This document shows, piece after piece, positions 25,130 to 34,196 of a DNA stretch of 52,027 nucleotides (position 1 is the first letter of the stretch; each line of letters begins with the position of its first letter). The notes under the pieces are model-generated. The model ran no database searches and was not told the origin of the DNA. It worked only from the letters and a program-made list of their open reading frames with translations. The DNA comes from Verrucomicrobiota bacterium (lineage in GTDB: Bacteria > Verrucomicrobiota > Verrucomicrobiia > Chthoniobacterales > JAFAMB01). The translations under genes were made by a program, and so were the position numbers. The stretch is taken from NCBI GenBank assembly GCA_019247695.1, contig JAFBAP010000088.1:1-52027 (forward strand), written 5' to 3'.

Positions 25130-27691
25130 GCGTCCGAAGGCGGCCAGTTCAGGAAACTGCGTACGAACGAAGCGGCGCACCTCTTCGCCGCGTACGGCCC
25201 CGCTTTGGACCAGCGTTTCGCAGGCGGCACGGCACCTTTCCACGTGGAGCGTGCGCACGATGGCCTTCGTCCGGGCGACTACCCGGGGGCCGACGCTCAG
25301 GGAGAGCAAACCGCACCCCAGCAGAAGCGGAATCGCCTCAGGGTCACCCGCCAGTTCGCCGCAGATCGACAAGGACCGCGACGCCGCGCGGGTGTCGCCC
25401 GTTGTCATGCGAATGGTTTTCAGAACGGCGGAATGCAGTCCGTCCTGAAATGCGCCCAGGCCCGGGTGCCCGCGTTCAGCGCAGAGAAGGTATTGAACCA
25501 GGTCGTTGGTTCCCAGACTGAAGAAATCCGCTGCCGCGGCCAGCGAACCGATGCTGAGCGCCGCGGCCGGGGTCTCGACCATGGCGCCGACGGACAAGGG
25601 CCATTTGTGAGCAACGCCGCGTTCGCGCAAGCCATGGTGCTCCTCGACCAGCGTGCGTTGTGTATCCAGCAGGTCCACCGCGTCAGCCACCATGGGAACC
25701 ATCACGCTCAGGTTGCGATTATTCGCCAGGCGCAGGAGCGCCCGCAGGTGGGCACGGAGGAATTCCGGGTGCCGCAGGAGAAGCCGAATCCCGCGAATGC
25801 CCAGGAACGGATTTGCTTCGGCGCCGACGCCAAGAAACGGAACGGATTTATCGGCGCCGGCATCAAGCAACCGAATCACGACGGGCCGATCATCCCAGGG
25901 CTCAAGGAGTTGATGCAGCAACGCAAACTGCGCCGATTCGTCCGGCGATGTCCTGAACTGCTGAAACAGGAACTCTACGCGCAACAGGCCGATTCCGTCT
26001 GCGCCTTCGGCCACGGCGGATTGGACCTCTTGAGCGGAGTTGACGTTGGCCAGAACGCGGATCATAGCACCGTCGACGGTAACGGCAGGGCCGGGTGGCT
26101 GTGCCCGCCATTGGGCTTGAGCTTTTTCAGCCGACTCGCGGCGCTCACGCACGTAGGCGACAGTGGCGGGATCCGGATCCGTCCAGATCTGGGTGGCCCC
26201 CGCGTCGAAGGCGACCTGGCGGGCTTGCCGGAGTTGCGGGGCGGCATCGCGGGCCCCGCCAAGGCAGGGAATCCCGGCGGCCCGAGCCAGGATGGATCCG
26301 TGCGAGAAAGGACCGCCGCCCAGTTGCAACACGCCCTGGAGCCATGACGAACGAACCTGGTCGAGCAGGGAAGGGGAGAGTTCCTCGCACACGAGCACGA
26401 ACGGTTCGTCCGGCAACTGGCGGGCGGCGGGTCCGGCGGAAGCGCCGGGCAAATGCCTGAGTACGAGCCAGCCCAGTTCACGAAAGTCGGCGGCGCGCTC
26501 ACGGAAGTACGAATCGTCGGCCTGTTCCTGCAGGGAGGCCTGCTCGGCCATGGTCTCGACCCAGGCGCGTGCGGCTGACCTGCGTTGCTCGCGGACGCGA
26601 GCCTCAGCCTGGTCCCTGAGATACGGATCACCCACGATCAACACCTGCGCTTCGACCATGGGGCGTTGCTGTTTGCCGAAGGAACTATCATCCCCCATGC
26701 GCAGCTTGTCTTTCAGCGCTCGAACGGCCGCCGCCAATCCGCGCGCGAGTTTATCGAGCTCTGCAGGGATCCCGGGCGGCGAGACGGGTTCATCAGCGAC
26801 CTCGGCCAGTGGTGCGAGGTTATCCTGATCAATCCAGAACGGCCGGCCGATTGCGACCCCGATCGAACTGGTGAACAACAAGCCCCTGCCGGACTGCGCA
26901 TCGGGCGCCGCCGGACCTCCAGGTTCGGTGCCGGAGGCTTCCTCCCCGAATCGTTGAGCCGCGAGTGAGCGAATCCGCCGGCCTGCCTCCTCCGCCTGCA
27001 GCCCTGCCAATTGAAAGCGGGCACGGTCACCGTACGAAAGTTGCAGGCGGGCGATTTCCACGAGGCTGCGCGCCTCGACCGGCCCGCGCTTTTTGGTCAG
27101 ATTTTCCACACGGACCTGAGCATCGAGTCCGGCCAGGACGCCGAGGAGAGCTGCGACCGGCCGCAAGTGCAGTCCATGGGCGTTCTCGATCCTTAGTTCA
27201 ATCTCTTCCTCGGGCAGTTGCGCGGGCGACCTGGAAGGATCGGGTTGCGGACCCAGGTCCCGCGCTTCGGCATCGCCCAATTGTTCCTGCTTGGGCGTGA
27301 GGCTTGCTGCGGCGGCGGCGACCACCTGTGCAAGGGGGGATCCGATGCGAATCTGTACTGCCGCAGCAATTGCCCCTTCAACCAAAGGAGCTGAGCATAA
27401 GCGGACGCGGGGCCGTTGGGTTTCATCCAGCAGATCCAGGGCGGTCTGCGCGCTCAGGACCGCACTGCCCATATCCATCAGGACGGCGGCCCCGGCATCG
27501 GATAGCACCGCCTGGATCGCCTCGAGAATGTCCAGTGCGTCCGTGCCAAGTTCCCGGTGGTCCTCGCCGGTTCCCCCCGCGGCCGCCACCGGCAATTCCG
27601 GTCCGGTGGCTTGCCTGGCGAGTTCCGCTGCCGCGACGGCGAGCTTACGGCTGTGTGAAACCAGGATCAGGCCGACCATCGATGATCCCAT
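25118..27691 (-). CDS. dhaM: DhaM-HPr-enzyme I fusion, PTS donor for dihydroxyacetone kinase
   Basis: 857 residues; the true start may be the second ATG (27679). EIIA-Man/DhaM domain 1-125 with His13 in VSHSRK and MDMGSAVLSAQTALDLL. HPr domain about 160-250 with His175 in GLHLRP. Enzyme I about 268-857 with His464 in GGGPFSHGSILARAAGIPC. The PEP-binding C-terminal domain is present: GIGLLRVEFLF, LGTNDLVQYLL and Cys777 in CGELAGD. E. coli DhaM stops after a partial enzyme I, whereas this one has the full PEP-binding part, so it could pass phosphate from PEP to DhaL alone. Last of dhaK-dhaL-dhaM. Its final residues and stop codon are encoded by the repeat at 24881. Confidence 0.92.
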   Translation of the reverse strand: MGSSMVGLILVSHSRKLAVAAAELARQATGPELPVAAAGGTGEDHRELGTDALDILEAIQAVLSDAGAAVLMDMGSAVLSAQTALDLLDETQRPRVRLCSAPLVEGAIAAAVQIRIGSPLAQVVAAAAASLTPKQEQLGDAEARDLGPQPDPSRSPAQLPEEEIELRIENAHGLHLRPVAALLGVLAGLDAQVRVENLTKKRGPVEARSLVEIARLQLSYGDRARFQLAGLQAEEAGRRIRSLAAQRFGEEASGTEPGGPAAPDAQSGRGLLFTSSIGVAIGRPFWIDQDNLAPLAEVADEPVSPPGIPAELDKLARGLAAAVRALKDKLRMGDDSSFGKQQRPMVEAQVLIVGDPYLRDQAEARVREQRRSAARAWVETMAEQASLQEQADDSYFRERAADFRELGWLVLRHLPGASAGPAARQLPDEPFVLVCEELSPSLLDQVRSSWLQGVLQLGGGPFSHGSILARAAGIPCLGGARDAAPQLRQARQVAFDAGATQIWTDPDPATVAYVRERRESAEKAQAQWRAQPPGPAVTVDGAMIRVLANVNSAQEVQSAVAEGADGIGLLRVEFLFQQFRTSPDESAQFALLHQLLEPWDDRPVVIRLLDAGADKSVPFLGVGAEANPFLGIRGIRLLLRHPEFLRAHLRALLRLANNRNLSVMVPMVADAVDLLDTQRTLVEEHHGLRERGVAHKWPLSVGAMVETPAAALSIGSLAAAADFFSLGTNDLVQYLLCAERGHPGLGAFQDGLHSAVLKTIRMTTGDTRAASRSLSICGELAGDPEAIPLLLGCGLLSLSVGPRVVARTKAIVRTLHVERCRAACETLVQSGAVRGEEVRRFVRTQFPELAAFGRGTT

Positions 27692-27718
27692 CTCGAACGC
27701 GGTCCGGACGGATCCCGG

Positions 27719-28372
27719 TTATGGCTTCGGCGTCTGCAGGGCGAACGTTTCCGCCAACGCCGTGAAAAGGTACGCGGCGGACGTTGCGCCCGGGTCCTGG
27801 TGCCCCCGGCTGCGTTCTCCCAGGTAACTCGCGCGCCCCTTGCGGGCCAGCAACGGGATCGTCGCTTTTGCGCACTCCTGGGCCTGCGCCGCCACCTCGG
27901 CCAGGGCTGACGGGGTAAGCTCGCCGGCCTCCGCCGCTTTTCGCAACGCCGCGACCGCCGGTTCAAGCACGTCAACCATCGTTTTGTCCCCGGCGGCGGC
28001 TTTGCCGCGCTGAATCACGCCGGCTACGCCCTTTTCCAACCCGGCGGCAAACTCCTGCGGACTGAGGGTTGGACGCCCGGCCAGTCCGGCGCCGGCCTGC
28101 AAAAAGAAGGTGCCGTACAACGGCCCGCTCGCACCGCCGACGGTGCTGATCAAGGTCATGGCGGTTACCTTGAATACTTCGCCCGGATCCTTGCCTTCCA
28201 ATCCCGGGAGTTTCGCTAGGACGGCCTGAAATCCGCGGTGCATGTTGGCCCCGTGGTCGGCGTCGCCGATGGCGGAATCCAGGGCGGTGAGGTGATCCTT
28301 GTTTTCCGCCAGGATCCCGGCGTAACGCTCGAGCCAGCGAAGCGCGGTAGCGGTGGTGATCCCGTTCGCCAT
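27719..28372 (-). CDS. dhaL: Dihydroxyacetone kinase ADP-binding subunit DhaL
   Basis: 217 residues. DhaL holds ADP as a cofactor that is rephosphorylated by DhaM and then phosphorylates dihydroxyacetone on DhaK. The magnesium-ADP motif AIGDADHGANMHRG (34-47) and GGASGPLYGTFF (78-89) are intact, as is GDKTMVDVL. It starts 30 bases after dhaK and ends 27 bases before dhaM. The length fits the family (about 210). Confidence 0.95.
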   Translation of the reverse strand: MANGITTATALRWLERYAGILAENKDHLTALDSAIGDADHGANMHRGFQAVLAKLPGLEGKDPGEVFKVTAMTLISTVGGASGPLYGTFFLQAGAGLAGRPTLSPQEFAAGLEKGVAGVIQRGKAAAGDKTMVDVLEPAVAALRKAAEAGELTPSALAEVAAQAQECAKATIPLLARKGRASYLGERSRGHQDPGATSAAYLFTALAETFALQTPKP

Positions 28373-28402
28373 AACTAACTCCGGCGCACCCTGGTTCCCG
28401 GC

Positions 28403-29404
28403 CTAGAGGCCCCAGCGCAGGGCCGGCGTGCAGACCGGGGCATCCCAAAAATGCTTAAGCTCATCATCGAGTCGGAGAAGGGTCATCGAGGCTCCCGCCA
28501 TTTCCAGGCTGGTGATGTAAGGCCCAACCAAGGAGCGCGCCACGCTGATGCCCCGGTTCCGCAGGATCTCTTGCGCCTTTCGATAGAGAATAAACAGTTC
28601 CAACAGGGGCGTCCCACCCATGCCGTTCACGAAGAGCAGCACTTCATCCTGCGATCCGGGCGCGAGGTCATCCAGGAGCGGCTGCAAAAGCATTTCGGTG
28701 ACCTCGTCAGCCGGCCGTATCTTCATCCGCTCACGACCCGGTTCGCCGTGGATCCCGATGCCCATTTCCATCTCATCCTCGGCCAGTTCGAACGTCGGCT
28801 TACCGGCGTGCGGGACGGTGCATGACGTCAGGGCCATACCCATGCTTCGTCCAGCCGCGTTCACCTTGCCGCAAAGGGCGGCCACTTGCTCAAGGGACCG
28901 GCCTTCCTCGGCAGCTGCGCCGCAGATTTTTTCGGCGAGCACGGTGGCCCCGACCCCGCGCCGTCCCGCGGTGTAAAGGCTATCCTTAACGGCGACGTCA
29001 TCGTTGATCACCACCGCTTCGACCGCGATGCCTTGATCCCGGGCAAGGTCCGCGGCCATCTCAAAATTCATCACGTCACCGGTGTAGTTCTTCACGATGT
29101 GAAGCACACCCTTCCCGCCATCCACCGCTTCGGTGGCGGCAAGCATCTGGTCCGGCGTCGGGCTGGTAAACACCGCCCCCGGACAGGCGGCGTCCAGCAT
29201 GCCCCGGCCCACGAACCCGCCGTGGAGCGGTTCATGGCCGCTTCCGCCACCGGAGATCACGGCAACCTTACCTTTTACGGGTGCATCCGTTCGCTTCAGG
29301 AAGTTAGGACCGAAGTGCGCCGTCAGGATGCCATCATAAGCGGCCGCCAAGCCGGCCATAGCTTCTTCGACAACGTCTTCAACAGAGTTAATGAGCTTTT
29401 TCAC
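28403..29404 (-). CDS. dhaK: Dihydroxyacetone kinase substrate-binding subunit DhaK
   Basis: 333 residues from the GTG at 29404 ([12 protein letters not shown], where homologues begin); a GTG at 29431 adds nine residues. The [22 protein letters not shown] block binds substrate. His219 in [12 protein letters not shown] is the residue that forms the hemiaminal with dihydroxyacetone; E. coli uses His218. Product is dihydroxyacetone phosphate, which enters glycolysis. First gene of the dhaKLM operon. Upstream of the start is a TATAGT hexamer (near 29434, minus strand), a possible -10, but no clear -35. Confidence 0.94.
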   Translation of the reverse strand: MKKLINSVEDVVEEAMAGLAAAYDGILTAHFGPNFLKRTDAPVKGKVAVISGGGSGHEPLHGGFVGRGMLDAACPGAVFTSPTPDQMLAATEAVDGGKGVLHIVKNYTGDVMNFEMAADLARDQGIAVEAVVINDDVAVKDSLYTAGRRGVGATVLAEKICGAAAEEGRSLEQVAALCGKVNAAGRSMGMALTSCTVPHAGKPTFELAEDEMEMGIGIHGEPGRERMKIRPADEVTEMLLQPLLDDLAPGSQDEVLLFVNGMGGTPLLELFILYRKAQEILRNRGISVARSLVGPYITSLEMAGASMTLLRLDDELKHFWDAPVCTPALRWGL

Positions 29405-29454
29405 GGGGGAGGGGACGTCGGTCGCGTCCACTATACCCGGCGGCGGCCGAGCGT

Positions 29455-29934
29455 CGAGTGTCGAGTTCGGAGTTCGGTCACACGGCGGGCACAGCGGGTT
29501 GGGCGGGCACGACGTAAGAGTTCACACGGTCACGCCACGGGCACGACGTAAGAGTTCACACGGCGAACACGGCGGGCCACGGCGACCACGGCGGGAGGAG
29601 GAACGAGTTCGGAGTTCGGAGTTCGGAGCGGCAGCACGGGGGCCGGTTGCCGGTGTCAAGCCCAGGGTTTCTGGATCCTTTTCTGCGTTCTTCTGCGGAT
29701 GATTCCGTTTTCCCGCCGGGTGAGCCTGACCCTTCAGGGAGATCGGACCCGTTGATACGACGCCTCCGAACCCCGAACCCCGAGCCCCGAACTCCGAAGT
29801 CGTTCCTCTTCCCGCCGTGGTCGCCGTGGCCCGCCGTGTTCGCCGTGTGAACTCTTACGTGGTGCCCGTGGCGTGACCGTGTGAACTCTTACGTCGTGCC
29901 CGCCCAACCCGCCGCGCCCGCCGTGTGACCGAGC
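29455..29934. repeat. Composite palindromic repeat, full-length copy
   Basis: This fills the 500-base gap between ykuD and dhaK. The left side has TTCGGAGTTCGG units, GGTCACACGGCGGGCAC, and two copies of GGCACGACGTAAGAGTTCACACGG. CACGGCGACCACGGCGG and TTCGGAG units follow. The right side is complementary and also contains the duplicated CTCTTACG block. The centre has TTCTGCGTTCTTCTGCGGAT and CAGGGAGATCGGACC, shared with 9029 and 14268 copies. It begins seven to eight bases after the ykuD stop (minus strand). Confidence 0.85.
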
Positions 29935-29941
29935 TTTCGCT

Positions 29942-30553
29942 TTACCTCATGATCGTGACCGGGGTGCCGATGTCGACGTTGCTGAAAAAGATCTCGGCCA
30001 TCTTGCCCGGCATTCGAATGCATCCGTGGGATGCGGGATAGCCCGGCAGATAACCTTCATGCATGCCCACGCCGCCGGTGATGCGCATGAAAAACGGCAT
30101 TGGCGCACCTTTGAAGAGTGCCCCGGGCGGCTTCGGATCCTTGCCTATGGAGACGTCTTTTTGGATGACGTTGCCGGCCACGTCCACATAGTCCCCGTAG
30201 AGGTTGGACGCGTGGTCCCGATCTTTCTGCATGATCTTATAGCTGCCCGGCGGCGTGTTATATCCTTCACGCCCGGCAGAAACCTGCGACACGCCGACGA
30301 GTTGGTCCCCCTTGTAAAAATAGGCCCGTTGCTCGTTCAGATAAATAACCACGGAGGCAGGACCTTGAACACCGTCCCCGTCCCAATAAGAAATCGGATC
30401 GTACCCGTCCGCGGGGCCCTGCGCGGTGGCCAGGGAGCCGGTCGTCGGCAAATACGACGTGTTCGGGTTCGCGATTCGCGCCTTTTCGTTGTTTCCGCAG
30501 GCGGACAGCACGAGCGCGGCCGCGACCAACGCGATACGACGGAAGTACATCAT
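29942..30553 (-). CDS. Lipoprotein L,D-transpeptidase (YkuD domain)
   Basis: 203 residues. Lipoprotein signal with LSAC lipobox (Cys19), then a short linker, then a YkuD domain (about 65-203) starting VVIYLNEQRAYFYKG. The catalytic motif GYPASHGCIRM contains the nucleophilic Cys and His. These enzymes form 3-3 cross-links in peptidoglycan or attach lipoproteins. The TPPGSYKIMQKDRDH segment is also typical. A second YkuD gene lies at 50141. A divergent promoter pair separates it from fmdB. Confidence 0.9.
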   Translation of the reverse strand: MMYFRRIALVAAALVLSACGNNEKARIANPNTSYLPTTGSLATAQGPADGYDPISYWDGDGVQGPASVVIYLNEQRAYFYKGDQLVGVSQVSAGREGYNTPPGSYKIMQKDRDHASNLYGDYVDVAGNVIQKDVSIGKDPKPPGALFKGAPMPFFMRITGGVGMHEGYLPGYPASHGCIRMPGKMAEIFFSNVDIGTPVTIMR

Positions 30554-30573
30554 AGGCTTAAAGCAGGAGCGCT

Positions 30574-30602
30574 GACATAGACAACTTATTCAGGAAGGTC
30601 AA
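30574..30602 (-). promoter_or_regulatory. Possible promoter for the YkuD lipoprotein gene
   Basis: On the minus strand TTGACC is followed after 17 bases by TATGTC, about 20 bases before the start codon. The -35 is good, the -10 weak. Confidence 0.35.
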
Positions 30603-30644
30603 GCCGCTGTTTATGATTTGAAAACCGTGAAAACGGGGGCCGCG

Positions 30645-30673
30645 TTGTCCCAAAGGGCTTTTGCTGCTATATT
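30645..30673 (+). promoter_or_regulatory. Sigma-70-like promoter of the fmdB run
   Basis: TTGTCC, a 17-base spacer, then TATATT. The expected transcription start is about 30680, only some six bases before the ATG at 30686, so the first message may be nearly leaderless. Confidence 0.55.
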
Positions 30674-30685
30674 CCGGGTTCATCT

Positions 30686-31039
30686 ATGCCGACCTACGAG
30701 TACCGTTGCGAGAAGTGCGGGCAGAATTTTGAGGCGTTTCAATCGATGAAAGACCCTGCCTACAAGGTTTGCCCGAAAGAGCTCTGCCGCCAGCCGGAGT
30801 GGGAGCAGGGTCCGGTGAAGCGCCTGCTCGGGACCGGCGCCGGCCTGATTTTTAAAGGCTCAGGTTTTTACATCACGGATTACCGGAGCCCAAGCTACAA
30901 AGAAGCGGCCAAGAAAGAGTCGGGTTCGAGCGCGGGCAGCGGCGGGAATGGCGGTAGTACCGGTGGCGGGAGCAACAGCGGAAGCAAACCCGGTGGTTCC
31001 ACGGGTACCGCCGGCGGCGGCACACCGGCCAAGAGCTGA
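30686..31039 (+). CDS. FmdB-type zinc-ribbon protein with Gly/Ser-rich tail
   Basis: 117 residues. MPTYEYRCEKCGQNFEAFQS is the hallmark of the FmdB/YHS-like putative regulatory family, with a Cys8-Cys11 pair. The second pair sits in CPKELC with a longer loop than usual. Residues 75-117 are a low-complexity Gly/Ser tail. Function in the family is not proven (early reports linked it to amidase/formamidase regulation). It has a recognisable promoter and opens the long same-strand run to ptsI. Confidence 0.85.
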   Translation: MPTYEYRCEKCGQNFEAFQSMKDPAYKVCPKELCRQPEWEQGPVKRLLGTGAGLIFKGSGFYITDYRSPSYKEAAKKESGSSAGSGGNGGSTGGGSNSGSKPGGSTGTAGGGTPAKS

Positions 31040-31115
31040 GTGGTGTCGAGGGTTGTCGCAGCTTGACGGCGATGATATCTATTCACCTTCATGCCGGCCG
31101 CATCATTTCTGTCGT

Positions 31116-31241
31116 ATGTTTCGATTAACCCGGCGCGAACAGGTTCTCATCCTGGGGTTGTGCCTTGCCCTTTTTGTGGGCGCAATCGTTCAGCACTTTC
31201 GTGCGGCGGGCAAGGTGCCGGCGCAGGTTGAAAGCAAGTAA
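31116..31241 (+). CDS. Small single-pass membrane protein, 41 residues
   Basis: The frame begins at the ATG at 31116 (MFRLTRREQVLILGL). It has a basic N-terminus, one hydrophobic helix (about 10-26), then a basic tail ending VESK. It lies between fmdB and the Minf_1886 gene with an 8-base gap to the latter, on the same strand. Function is unknown. The compact layout and helix composition support a real gene, but it is short. Confidence 0.6.
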   Translation: MFRLTRREQVLILGLCLALFVGAIVQHFRAAGKVPAQVESK

Positions 31242-31249
31242 AATCATCC

Positions 31250-31654
31250 ATGCAGAAGTCCTTCAACGAGATTGTCGATCAGATCGTCGAACATAACCCT
31301 CGGTACGACCGGGAAGCGTATCGGTTCGTCAAGGAGGCCCTCGAGTTTACCATCAAGCAGCGCAAGCGGGCCCTGGCGGAGACCAGCCACCACGTTAATG
31401 CTGCCGAGCTTCTCGACGGTTTTCGCCAGTTTGCCCTGAAGGAATTCGGGCCGATGACGTCGACGGTGCTGGATTACTGGGGAATCCGAGCCTCGGAGGA
31501 TGTGGGTCAAATTGTCTTCAACCTCATCGAAGCCGGTGTCTTCGGTAAGACGGAATCCGATTCGCTGGAGGATTTCCGGGGCGGGCTCGATTTTCAGGTT
31601 GCGTTTGTGCAACCCTTCGAGCCGGTGCGAACCTCGTCGAAGGGGAAATCTTAG
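31250..31654 (+). CDS. Minf_1886 family protein
   Basis: 134 residues. The sequence (SFNEIVDQIVEHNPRYDREA, RKRALAETSHHVNAAELLDG, VLDYWGIRASEDVGQIVFNL, IEAGVFGKTESDSLEDF) matches what I recall of the conserved uncharacterised family named after Methylacidiphilum infernorum. It is soluble and mainly helical, with no catalytic motif I recognise. It occurs mostly in Verrucomicrobiota and Planctomycetes, which supports the taxonomic placement. It lies 13 bases before the M16 peptidase gene. Confidence 0.8.
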   Translation: MQKSFNEIVDQIVEHNPRYDREAYRFVKEALEFTIKQRKRALAETSHHVNAAELLDGFRQFALKEFGPMTSTVLDYWGIRASEDVGQIVFNLIEAGVFGKTESDSLEDFRGGLDFQVAFVQPFEPVRTSSKGKS

Positions 31655-31667
31655 GGGCGCTGGATCG

Positions 31668-34181
31668 ATGGAGTTTACGGAACTGCGGACGACGCAGCAC
31701 GAACTTGCGAACGGCACGACGATCCTGGCGGTTGAGCGGCCCGGTACCGAGGCAACCAGTATCCAGGTATGGTGCGAGACCGGCAGCATCAATGAGGGTG
31801 CGTGGGCCGGGTCCGGCCTGACGCACCTCCTCGAACACATGTTATTCAAAGGGACGGCGCAGCGCAGCGCAGTCCGGATTGCCGAAGAGATCCACCGGCA
31901 TGGCGGTTATCTGAACGCCTACACGTCCTTCGATCGGACGGTATACTGGGTTGATTGTCCCCGGTCTGCGCTGGGGCCGTCCTTGGAAGTTTTAGCCGAC
32001 ATGACCTTCCGGTCGTCGATCGAACCCGCCGAGCTGGAGCGCGAAATGGACGTTATCCGGCGCGAGTTTGAGATGGGGTATGACGACCCGGACCGGCTGC
32101 TGAGCCAATTGACGTTTGCAACGGCATACCAGGCCCATCCCTGCCGGTTCCCCGTCATCGGTCTGCGGGAGATATTCGATCGCCTGAACCATGCCGCGGT
32201 AATGGACTATTACCGCCGCCGCTACGTCCCGAACAATGTGTTCGTGGTTGTTGCCGGCGACTTTGCCCCGGAGGCCGTCCGGGATGAAGTGGAACGGGCA
32301 TTTAGTTTCGCCCAGCCGGCGCCCCTCGAGGCCGCCGTCTTGCCGGAAGAACCGCGCCAGCAGGGGCGCCGATCCAGGAGCCGGGTGTTCGATGCCGAGC
32401 TTGGCTACTTCAACCTGGCGTTCCATATCCCGCCGCTGTTCAGCCCGGATACGCCCGCGCTGGACATCACTTCCGTGATCTTGGGCGGGGGTGTCAGCTC
32501 GGTCCTTTACAAATCGCTACGGCAGGAGCGGGGTCTCGTGTACGGAATCAACGCATTCAGCTATACGCCGGCGTTTCCGGGGCTCTTGACGATTTCCGGA
32601 ACGTGTGCGGAGAAGGGGCTTGACTCGGTTGAACACGAGGTGATGTCAGCGCTGCGGCAATGGCGGCGCCACGCCCTGGAACAAGCGCAGCTGGAGAAGG
32701 CCAAGCGCGTGATCTGGGTCACCGCGATCGAGCAGTTGCAGACGGTCAAAGGCATAGCCACCGACGCCGGCCTGAACTGGCTGTATACCCGCAACGTCAA
32801 CTACAGCCATCGGTACCTGGAAAAAGTTTGGGAAGTGACCCGGGAACAAGTCGCGGATGTCTGCGACCGATTCCTGGTAGAGGATAACCTCTCCTTCACC
32901 AGCCTGCAGCCCCACCTTGCCCCGAAGGCGCGCCCGGTCCGGCGACCACTCCCGGCGGAGCCGGAGATCGTAACTTTGGCGCCTCATGGGGAGGTGCTGC
33001 TGATTCCGGACGCTCGTTTGCCTCTCCTGCATGCGTCCGCGATTTTTCGTGGCGGGGTGCTGGCGGAAGGTCCCGGGCAGGGCGGTTTGGCGCGACTGCA
33101 CTCGCAGTGCGCGGTAAAGGCGACCCGGCGCCGGAATCCGGCGGTATTAGCCGAACAAATCGAAAGCCTCGGCGGCTCACTTTTCGGAGATTCCGGCTAC
33201 AACTCGGTGCGACTCACGATCAACACGCTGGCGGCGGACAGCGACCGGTTGCTCGACATTTTCGCGGACGTGCTCGCGGAACCTGTTTTCCCGCCGGGAG
33301 TACTGGAACGGGAGCGTGAAAGCCAGCTCGCCGCGATCCGGGCCGACGACGCGCAACCGTACATGGTCGCCCGCCGCATTTTGCGCCGTGCCGTTTACCG
33401 GGATCATCCCTATGCGCACAACGTGTTGGGCACGGTCGATTCCGTGGGGCGGCTGACGCAAGGCGATCTGCACGCGATGAACGAGCGCACCGTGCTTGGG
33501 GGGTCCGGGCTGCTTGCCTTCAGCGGCCAGTTTGACCGGAACCGCCTGCTGGATCAGCTCACCGCCCGGTTGCCCGCCATGCCCCGGGAGAGGACGGGGG
33601 TCGCTGCAGACGTACCGCCCGCGCAGCCGCTTGAGGACGAGCGAATCACGCACCGGGACCAGCGTAACCAGGCCATCACGATGATCGGATTTCTGGCGTG
33701 CTCACTTTACGACCCCGACCGCGTCGCCTTCGAGCTGCTGGATGAAGCCACCGGTGACTCGAGCTCCCGATTTTTCATCCGGATTCGGGAGGAGCTGGGG
33801 CTCGCATATTCAGTGGGGACGTCCCTGTCGCTGGGGCTTGCGCCGGGCTTGTTTACCGTTTATGCCGCGACGAGCCCGAACGCCGTCGAACGCGTTGCGG
33901 AGCTCTGCCACGAACAGGTGAAACTGATCGCGGAGCACGGGCTCAGCGAGCGCGAGTTTGAGCGGGCGAAGGCCCGGTTGCAGGCTCAGTATGCCTTCCA
34001 AAAACAAAACCTGGACGGATACGCGCACGCGACGGCGTTGAATGTTCTGTACGGGCTCGGTCCGCGTTACCAGGAAGCCCGCCAGGAGGCCATCGGCGCG
34101 CTGACGCTGGAGAGCGTCCAGGCAATCTGCCGTAAATATTTAATGGATAAACCATCGGTAACAGTCATTGTTAAACCTTAA
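31668..34181 (+). CDS. M16-family metallopeptidase with two tandem domains
   Basis: 837 residues from the ATG at 31668, which fits the usual N-terminus (HELANGTTILAVERP). The zinc motif HLLEH (53-57) with the following Glu-rich helix (EREMDVIRREFEM) marks an active N-terminal half. The second half (about 425-837) repeats the fold, as in pitrilysin-like proteins, but lacks HxxEH. It contains the Arg/Tyr-type substrate loop SSSRFFIRIREELGLAYSVGTSLS. There is no signal peptide, so it is probably cytoplasmic. It starts 13 bases after the Minf_1886 gene and is followed 15 bases later by the DUF1844 gene. Confidence 0.9.
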   Translation: MEFTELRTTQHELANGTTILAVERPGTEATSIQVWCETGSINEGAWAGSGLTHLLEHMLFKGTAQRSAVRIAEEIHRHGGYLNAYTSFDRTVYWVDCPRSALGPSLEVLADMTFRSSIEPAELEREMDVIRREFEMGYDDPDRLLSQLTFATAYQAHPCRFPVIGLREIFDRLNHAAVMDYYRRRYVPNNVFVVVAGDFAPEAVRDEVERAFSFAQPAPLEAAVLPEEPRQQGRRSRSRVFDAELGYFNLAFHIPPLFSPDTPALDITSVILGGGVSSVLYKSLRQERGLVYGINAFSYTPAFPGLLTISGTCAEKGLDSVEHEVMSALRQWRRHALEQAQLEKAKRVIWVTAIEQLQTVKGIATDAGLNWLYTRNVNYSHRYLEKVWEVTREQVADVCDRFLVEDNLSFTSLQPHLAPKARPVRRPLPAEPEIVTLAPHGEVLLIPDARLPLLHASAIFRGGVLAEGPGQGGLARLHSQCAVKATRRRNPAVLAEQIESLGGSLFGDSGYNSVRLTINTLAADSDRLLDIFADVLAEPVFPPGVLERERESQLAAIRADDAQPYMVARRILRRAVYRDHPYAHNVLGTVDSVGRLTQGDLHAMNERTVLGGSGLLAFSGQFDRNRLLDQLTARLPAMPRERTGVAADVPPAQPLEDERITHRDQRNQAITMIGFLACSLYDPDRVAFELLDEATGDSSSRFFIRIREELGLAYSVGTSLSLGLAPGLFTVYAATSPNAVERVAELCHEQVKLIAEHGLSEREFERAKARLQAQYAFQKQNLDGYAHATALNVLYGLGPRYQEARQEAIGALTLESVQAICRKYLMDKPSVTVIVKP

Positions 34182-34196
34182 CCCTATTCGATCAGT

